From Porodaedalea pini (taxonomy: Eukaryota; Basidiomycota; Agaricomycetes; Hymenochaetales; Hymenochaetaceae): a DNA stretch of 64,000 nucleotides. Below are positions 57,438 through 64,000 of the stretch, piece by piece. The stretch lies in NCBI GenBank assembly GCA_002794775.1, contig NBAY01000034.1:62001-126000 (forward strand), in the 5' to 3' direction. A program made the position numbers and the translations under genes. Numbering within the stretch: position 1 is the stretch's first letter; each line of letters starts with the position of its first letter. The notes beneath the pieces were generated by a model. It saw only the letters and a list, made by a program, of their open reading frames with translations. It did no database searches and had not been told where the DNA came from.

Positions 57438-59745
57438 ATGTCTTCGTCCGCTGGCGCTGCTGACGCAGCGTCCGTCTCCGTGTTGGAGCGTGCGCAATCC
57501 TTCGTGTCCGCACATAAGCAGGCGCTGCTTGTCGGTGCCGCTGTCGTTGTTGCTGCCGGAGGCGTCGCTTATTATGCATCGTCATCGTCATCTTCCAGTC
57601 CTCCTTCAAGTGAGGCGGGAGACCTAGAGGGCGGACGTAAGAAGAAGAAGCGCGCAGCGCGCAAGAAGAAGGCAGGGAAGGGAGCAGACGATGGCCCGCT
57701 AATCGAGGAGGTAGCGCCGAAGACTATTGATGACCGTACGTAGCCCTTGGTGTGTATGTTGAGGGGCTGATTCACTAACTAATCACGTCTGCTACGTGCG
57801 TAAATAGTAATTGCGTCAAGTGCAGGCGCAGAAAAGTCTTCTATAGCGGTGCGTCTCTCTGCATCATTAGCACGTCTCTTTTCTTACAAGCTTGGACCAT
57901 GCAGGCGCGGAACGCTCTTGCAACGGAGCTAAAGTTGAAGGGGAACAAGGCCTACGGCGAACGTAACTTCGTCGATGCTGTCAAATGTTACACCCGCGCC
58001 ATCGAGGTTGCGCCAGAGCCGGACCCTGTTTTCTTCAGTAATCGTGCAGCGAGTGCGTGCAGTCTCTGTCAGTGTATGTGGACAAAACGTTGACTTATAA
58101 ACAGGTTATATGTACTTTGCGACTCCCGAGTACGAGAAGGCCGTGGAGGATTGCACGGAGGCACTTCGCATCAACCCGAAGCACGAGCGCTCAGTTGGTC
58201 GCAGGGGTACTGCACTTGAAAAGCTCGGACGATACGAGGAGGCTCTGCGCGGTAGGCTGTCAGCTTCTTCGTTACTTTGAGGGTTAATTCACGCTTGTGA
58301 TAGACTTCACCGCGGCGACTCTGCTGACCAGATTCGCCGACCAGAAAGTTGCAGAGTCCGTCGAACGGGTACTAAAGCTAGTGACAGAGCCGAAGGCACG
58401 TGAGATCATGTCGGTATGTTTCACAATATCTCCTATGGCTTTTGAGGCGCAGCTAATCATGCTTTTAGAAACGCGAGCCTCGTCTTCCTCCTCATACCTT
58501 CGTCGACGCTTACTTTGGTGCTTTCCGTTCTCGTAAGTTCTCTGGGTATTTTTCTTCCTGACAAAAGTAACTTACAGCGGCATAGGTCCCATCCCCGACC
58601 TTCCAGAAACTCCTTCGACAGGCGATAATACGCTAAAACTCTCGCTCGAAGCACTCGCCGCGCATGACTATACGCATGCGCTCACACTCGTGAACGAGGC
58701 TCTTGAGCAAGGTATCTCCTTCAATGCAGGCCGCGCGCAGGCGCTCAACTTGCGTGGCTCGTTCCGCTTCCTTATGGGTGATTCTCAGGCCGCGAAGGAG
58801 GACCTCGAGGCTGCCATCGCAGCCCAGCCCGAGTTCACACAGAGCTGGGTCAAGATCGCGAGCGTGCATATGGAGCAGAGCAGGCCTGACGACGCATTCG
58901 CTGCTTTTGAGGAGGCTATCAAGCATGACCCGAAGGACCCGGACATCTACTACCATCGTGGACAGGTCCTGTTCATCATGCAGGAGTTTACAAAGGCAGC
59001 GGAAAACTATCGCAAGTCTTTTGATCTCGATCCAGCGTTTGTGTTCAGTCACATTCAGCTGGCGGTAGCTCAGTATAAGGCCGACCAACTTTCCGAAGCT
59101 ATGGTAACGTTCCGAAAGGCTCTTAAAGCGTTCCCGCAAAGGAGCGAGCCGTATAACTACTAGTAAGCATATCCTGATTGAAATTTACGTTCGATTTAAT
59201 AGCATTTTCTCTGCAGTGGTGAGCTTCTACTCGACCAGAAGCGATTCGAAGATGCCATCGAGAAGTTCGATCGTGCAATTGAAATCGAGAAGTCGAAGGA
59301 ACCACCTATCAACGTCCTAGCAATGGTCAACAAGGGCCTAACGCTCTTCCAGTGGAAGAATGACCTCGCAGGTGCAGAGAAGATCATCAAAGACGCTCTC
59401 ACAGCAGACCCAGAGTGCGAGGCTGCCGTCGCGACCCTGGCACAGATTAGTTTACAACGCGGCGAGGTCGAGCAAGCAATGTCGTACTTCCAACGCCAGG
59501 TGGACCTTGCGCGCACGGAGCCGGATGTCATGAATGCGTTACAGTTCATGCACGTACGTCCATTTGTCTCGACCTACCCCTGCTGTTGTTTCTGAAATAC
59601 TGAACATCACGTACATGATTAGGCTGCGAAGGCGCAGAATGAGTTTTCGCGCAACTACCCTGACATTGCGGAGGCGTACCGGTTTGCAGAAGTTCAGCAG
59701 CGCGCTGCAATGGCTGCGGCCGGTGGGCCCGCCGCGTTCATGTAG
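57438..59745 (+). CDS. TOM70: Mitochondrial import receptor TOM70
   Basis: Outer-membrane receptor that takes carrier-type preproteins from Hsp70/Hsp90 and hands them to the TOM channel. A short N-terminus is followed by a membrane anchor, QALLVGAAVVVAAGGVAYYA (residues about 29-48), a Ser-rich stretch, then a Lys/Arg-rich segment (GGRKKKKRAARKKKAGKG). TPR repeats follow: the clamp domain KLKGNKAYGERNFVDAVKCYTRAI, YEKAVEDCTEALRINPKHERS and LEKLGRYEEALR, then the C-terminal TPRs including AQALNLRGSFRFLMGD, DIYYHRGQVLFIMQEF and [28 protein letters not shown]. The end is AEVQQRAAMAAAGGPAAFM. About eight short introns, mostly in the 5' half. Start taken at 57438, where the anchor has the usual short lead; an in-frame ATG at 57411 is the alternative. 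Confidence 0.93.
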
Positions 59746-60321
59746 ACGTATGAATAGAACACTATGCTCTCGAAGCCGGCGGAGCTAGGGTATATCTGCG
59801 GGACCTGGCAGGCGAGCTGGCGGTGCGGCTGATCTCAAAATTTAGTCTTCACCTCATACTCGGTATTTATGTGCATACGCATGGCTCTCAAAAACGCAAT
59901 CATCGCTGTCCTACTTATGCGATTCTATTTTTGCTTACGATTTCATCTAATACATGTCCCTAGTGGGAATATGATTCCCAATTCTCCACTCAATTAATGG
60001 CTGTTCGGTTGTGCTTCAAGTCAACGTCGTGTTTTCCTAGTTTTCAGCTTCCAAACCAACTACGGGCAGGCTGTGAAATGGTACCTACGATATTAATGCT
60101 AGTCCTTGAAACAAATTCTGCAGTCCGCCAATCAGCCGAGCTAATAAACTCTGGAGAACCAGACACGAGGTACTTGAAATGAAGCATTACCGGCTGCTAG
60201 TTACACGAACACAAACTATGCAACAAAGGTTCAAACATATACAAGAGCTTTGGCTAGGGCCCGGCACACGCATAGATCAATACACTATAAGCCTGAAGAG
60301 TTCGTCATAAAATGAATACCA
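59746..60321. other. Convergent intergenic region
   Basis: Between the 3' ends of TOM70 (+) and the glycosidase (-). Untranslated-region-like sequence; no gene seen. Confidence 0.4.
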
Positions 60322-62246
60322 TCAAGAGAGCAGGTATGAGGAGAAATCAAAGGCACTAGAAGCCTGCGACGCGGCCTGTGCCGCCTCCTTCAGCGTCTCC
60401 CATGATCCATCGCCAGTAATGCCGACCTCGAAATCGTAACTGGACTGCAAGCATTTATTTTAATTAAATAGCTTATAAATACAAGATAGAATGAGAGATA
60501 AAGAATGAAAACTGACGTGCGGATCTGCGTTTGGGATAGCTTGCCAGTAGAGCCACGGCAGGCCCGCGTCGGTGATCGCGCTGGCCCATTTCTTGATGTT
60601 GCTGTTGCGCTGATCGGTCCCGAGCGCACTTCCTGTAGGACAGTTGTTGTTGGACGTGCTGAAGTAGCATGCACCCCTGTCGATACAGAAGACCAATTGT
60701 CGGCGCGTCAGTGAAGGAGTAGTGAAGAGGAGGACAAGTACGTAATAAGAATGCTTACCATTCTTGAAATATCAGCTTCTTGTTAGAGGATTTGGCCTTG
60801 TCGACGTATGTCTTGAGCTTGCTGGTATCAAAGTCCCCGGTTCCGTAACCATGGATCGCGAGGACGTCCAGGCTGTCACAGGTGAACCAGTCCGGCTGCA
60901 GCGACTCATCGACCCACGAGGCACCGCCTGTTGTCACGAGAATCTGGCGTTTATGTCGCATTGGTGAGTTCTGAAGTTCGAGGCGCGGTGGTGATAAAAG
61001 ACACGTACGCCGCTATTACCTCCGAGCTCAGACTTGATCGTCTTGGCTCTATCGCATTGCCAATTCTGGTGCGCTTGAATGAAAGGTTCTCCCTGAATGT
61101 TTCTCATCAGTCCATACTTTCTCTCACCTCACCTAAAGCAGAGCACAGATAGACGGAAAGAGAGAGGGGGGGAACGCACATTTCCAATCATCGCCTCGTT
61201 CTGCGTCTCAAACGCAAATATATAATCGCTGAGTTCCTTCCACTGCTTACCGAGGCTCTTGTGCTGGTGCTCCATCACATGCTTGATGCGCGCGTCGTAC
61301 TGCGACTGTGCGATCGAGTCCGTGTAGAAGTTGGAGATACCATACTTGGAGCCGTAGACATCCTTCCCCTGGAGCGCGTTGAAGGAGTGGAAGCTGATCA
61401 TGAGCTGCTCGGAGTTATTTTTCGCCATGTGGATAGACGAGAGTCGATAAGTTGGCTGAAGAGAGCGATCGAAAGAACGTTACGAACCTTGATGCCGTAG
61501 GAGTGCGCATCGATCATAAAGTCGTCGTACAGGTTAAGAACAGTATCATCATACGTTCCAATCGCATTCGGCTCCAGGCTCGGAAAGCTAGTAATATTTG
61601 TTCCCTGCACCAATCATCAATACACACTCAAAACACAGGCCGGCCACTCGAAACAGTATACCTTTGTCGACCCGCTGGACTGCCCGTCAAGCCAGACGCG
61701 CAGGACTTTCATGTTCGCATCCTTGAGTGCCCTACAAAAGGATTCAAAATTCAGAGTCAGTGACAAAGTCCAAAACCAGAAATCGCGACTATCAAACAAG
61801 CTCCCAGACAGAGTAAGAAGGGAGGGAAAAACTCACGAAAGGTACGTCTTCCGCTGGTCCGCGCTCAGTCCGGCGGCGTAATACAAATTCGAGCCTGCAA
61901 AGTTTCCGGAGCCAGATGCCGTTCCGTTCCCACTCGAAGTCGGGTTCGAGCCGCTTCCTGTGATGCTGGTGGAGTTGTTCCCGGACTCGGATCCGTTATC
62001 TGTTGGCATGCTACTGCTTGAGGTCAAGCTTGCGCTCCCGTTCGACGATGAGGACTCTCCTGAGCCTGAGCCTGAGTCTGAACCGCTTCCAGAACCAGAG
62101 CCTGACCCGTCACCGGACACAGACCCCGACTCCGCCCACGAACCGGACGAGCCAGAGTCTGAGCCTGCGCCGGTCCTCGACTTGGCTAAGCACTGTGTAC
62201 CAAGCGTAACAGCTAGGAGAAACACAGAAAACTGCGAGGACTTCAT
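60322..62246 (-). CDS. Secreted glycoside hydrolase, GH5-type
   Basis: The signal peptide SQFSVFLLAVTLGTQCLAKS is followed by a Ser/Gly/Asp/Glu-rich segment of about 90 residues, a flexible spacer usually found between a wall- or substrate-binding element and a catalytic domain but here leading straight from the signal peptide. The (beta/alpha)8 domain then shows LYYAAGLSADQRKTYL, ANMKVLRVWLDG, YDDTVLNLYDDFMIDAHSYGIK, LMISFHSFNALQGKDVYG, the acid/base Glu in FAFETQNEAM, LDVLAIHGYGTGDFD, the nucleophile Glu in LIFQEWGACYFS and WLYWQAIPN. Order and spacing are those of clan A glycosidases of family 5, probably a beta-mannanase- or glucanase-like subfamily; substrate cannot be decided. Six short introns. 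Secreted carbohydrate-active enzyme. Confidence 0.82.
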
Positions 62247-64000
62247 TGATTATCGATTATTCCAAGGTTTCCTTCCGTCTTGACGATTTGGTCTGATTCG
62301 ATTTGGTTTTGGACTTGTTCTGTCAGTCTTGGACGTGTCTCTTGATTGTACTTGTACTTGAAGGCGCTTTCCTCCAATTCCTTCAAAACACTCGAACCCT
62401 TTGGTTTGGTTTGGCTTGGTTTGACGTCCCCTAACACCGATTTCCAGCCCGTTATAAAGCGCGCAAAAATCCCACTTCGTATCCGCAGAGAACGAGCGCT
62501 GCCCACCTGGGCCTCTCGTCGCGAATGCTCCGAGGCCTATCCTATCCAAACTACCCATCCCATCGCGCCGTGTTCCGGTCGCCAAAGTCCCCTCCAAACT
62601 TTCACCGCAAAGTAAGCAGCAGTAATTTGTCTGTAACCTAGGCGGCTGCGGGAGTTCAGCCAATGCAGAGCAGAATTGCCTGCGCGTCTGTGTGCAATTG
62701 TGTAAAACCTTATGCGTGCGGTGTGCACCGTATACGCGGACGGCGGAATCGGCGACCTCGAAATAGCATAACAAATCCGGATATATGCCGTCGGCTGTTG
62801 TTACCTGCACACATCGTTCATGAATAGAGCATATTTTCGTGTTATTTTTTTGTGGAAAGCAAAGTCAAGTAGGCAAAATTAAGAATGGTCGTAACCTGTA
62901 ACTTGTAACTTGTAGCCATAGAATATGAGGCGGCTGACGATACAAGGAAAACGACGTTCGGACCGCTCTTCCGGAGTGCGATAAAGTACGAGTTTCTTTC
63001 CGGTTCATAAGCAGAAGGAGAACGGCGCCTGATCAGGATTCAGGATTTTGGACTTCCGCTCAAAGAATCTTCTGAATTTTGTAAGAATTCCTATTTCCTC
63101 ATATCGACTCGTTACGACTATCCGAACTGAACTGTTTCTGCGAAAAAAAGAAAAAAGGCGCACGTTTGTGAGTCCAACTTGAAATCGCGTGCCCTCAGAC
63201 TGCATCGATGGAAAAGAAAACTATGTAGCAAAGAGGGACTCACCGGCCACCGCGTACCATTCCAGTCACCATTCGGCTCTGAGTTCCATTGCAAATTCCT
63301 CAGGCGGGGGGAAGGGCAAAGTCAGTTGACTTATCAGCGCACCTGCAGACTATTTCAAGATGTTCAAGTTTGAAGGCACAAAATAGTCTGTAGTTCGTTA
63401 TGATTCCAGGAATGACCGGCTTTCCAAAGAGCGAGTGACTATGTGGCGTCGTCAGTACTGCTAGTAGTGCTAGTAGTGCTAGTGTCACCAGGCAGCGCAA
63501 GGAGAGTAAATCAGTAATGTGAATGAAACATAGATGACGAAGCCAAGTACCAGTGTGGAGTTCACTCTTGACTTTCGTCCTCGAACTTTCGAAGCGAAAA
63601 ACATTAATATTGTGCGCTGACAAAGCAGGTTGATCTAACCCTAAGAGCCTGAGGCCGCCGATTTTTCTGCTTACATACGAGTCGATGTGAGGAAACTCGC
63701 CCTCGCACAAGCCCGGGAAAACAAGATCAATTGCGATTGCGGTGTCGGTACTTCACATGCAGCGGGGTCAGGGAATTAGAAGAGCGTATGTGTAAAGAGG
63801 GATGTATGTTATATCCACAGGAAAGCAAGAGGGAAAGCAAGATAACGCGACGAAATTTTTGTGAAGAGGGTTTCCATACATGGACTTGATCGCAATGAGA
63901 GAGGGAGAGGGAGATGATGAGGGGAGTCGTAGGCAGATTCGGAGAGGTGAAAGTCTAATAACGTCCGTGAAAGAAAAGAAAAGAAAAACCAGAAATCATG
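62247..64000. other. Promoter of the glycosidase and gene-free end of the window
   Basis: Directly upstream of the glycosidase is a leader with repeated GGTTTGGTTTGGCTTGGTTT (62402-62421) and a TATAA on the minus strand near 62452. Beyond that no gene is supported. There is a GCTAGTAGT-type microsatellite (about 63456-63484), an ATTAATATT palindrome (63603-63611) and a purine-rich GAGAGGGAGAGGGAGA stretch near 63899. Confidence 0.4.

Noticed and set aside
63456..63484. Repeat considered as a possible CRISPR-like array
   Set aside because: A simple trinucleotide-type microsatellite in a eukaryotic genome; no spacers.
63300..63710. 136-residue minus-strand frame near the window end
   Set aside because: Includes the translated microsatellite (LLALLA); no motif or exon structure.

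Overview
The window is nuclear DNA of a filamentous basidiomycete, most likely an Agaricomycete (a wood- or litter-decay mushroom). The evidence is very intron-dense genes with 45-70 bp GT-AG introns, a GMC alcohol oxidase of the wood-decay type, fungal-type WHI2 and EOS1 relatives, a copper amine oxidase, a secreted GH5-type glycosidase, and a Copia retrotransposon with fungal-style solo LTRs. All exon boundaries were placed by eye from GT/AG sites and reading frame, so individual junctions may be off.

Layout. 1-552 (-): 5' part of a sugar transporter cut by the window edge. 0.7-5.8 kb: no convincing gene. 5.93-9.48 kb (+): alcohol oxidase with about 29 exons. 9.75-12.6 kb (-): mitochondrial tRNA-modifying MTO1/MnmG. 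12.85-13.4 kb: decayed mitochondrial malate dehydrogenase, ended by a foldback repeat that opens a ~2.9 kb repeat-derived block (13.4-16.34 kb) holding a nested solo LTR. 16.95-17.56 kb (-): frameshifted ZIP zinc transporter pseudogene. 18.23-19.08 kb (+): DUF2470 membrane protein. 19.2-23.16 kb (-): fused lysine-ketoglutarate reductase/saccharopine dehydrogenase. 23.5-24.77 kb (-): EOS1-like membrane protein. 25.58-26.65 kb (-): cyclophilin H. 27.1-29.15 kb (-): first copy of an unrecognised gene family. 30.46-33.3 kb (+): copper amine oxidase. 33.92-34.6 kb (-): LTO1. 35.03-36.37 kb (-): WHI2-like. 37.16-39.6 kb (+): MED25-type VWA protein. 39.87-40.24 kb (-): a tiny hydrophobic protein with a start-codon-only first coding exon. 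42.3-44.3 and 48.8-50.8 kb (+): copies two (damaged) and three of the unknown family. 44.6-47.9 kb: AT-rich repeats including a Tigger/pogo-like element with a nested solo LTR. 51.38-56.93 kb: a full-length but broken Copia element, itself hit by a solo LTR. 57.44-59.75 kb (+): TOM70. 60.3-62.25 kb (-): secreted GH5-type glycosidase. 62.5-64 kb: no gene seen.

Most genes are single-copy housekeeping genes of mitochondrial or RNA/protein biogenesis (MTO1, AASS, TOM70, LTO1, PPIH, MED25-like), mixed with degradative oxidases and a glycosidase. There is no metabolic cluster. The most unusual content is a three-copy gene family encoding a protein of about 600 residues with a twin Cys4 module. Each copy seems to be accompanied by a short divergently transcribed ORF, and the copies sit among nested transposable elements.
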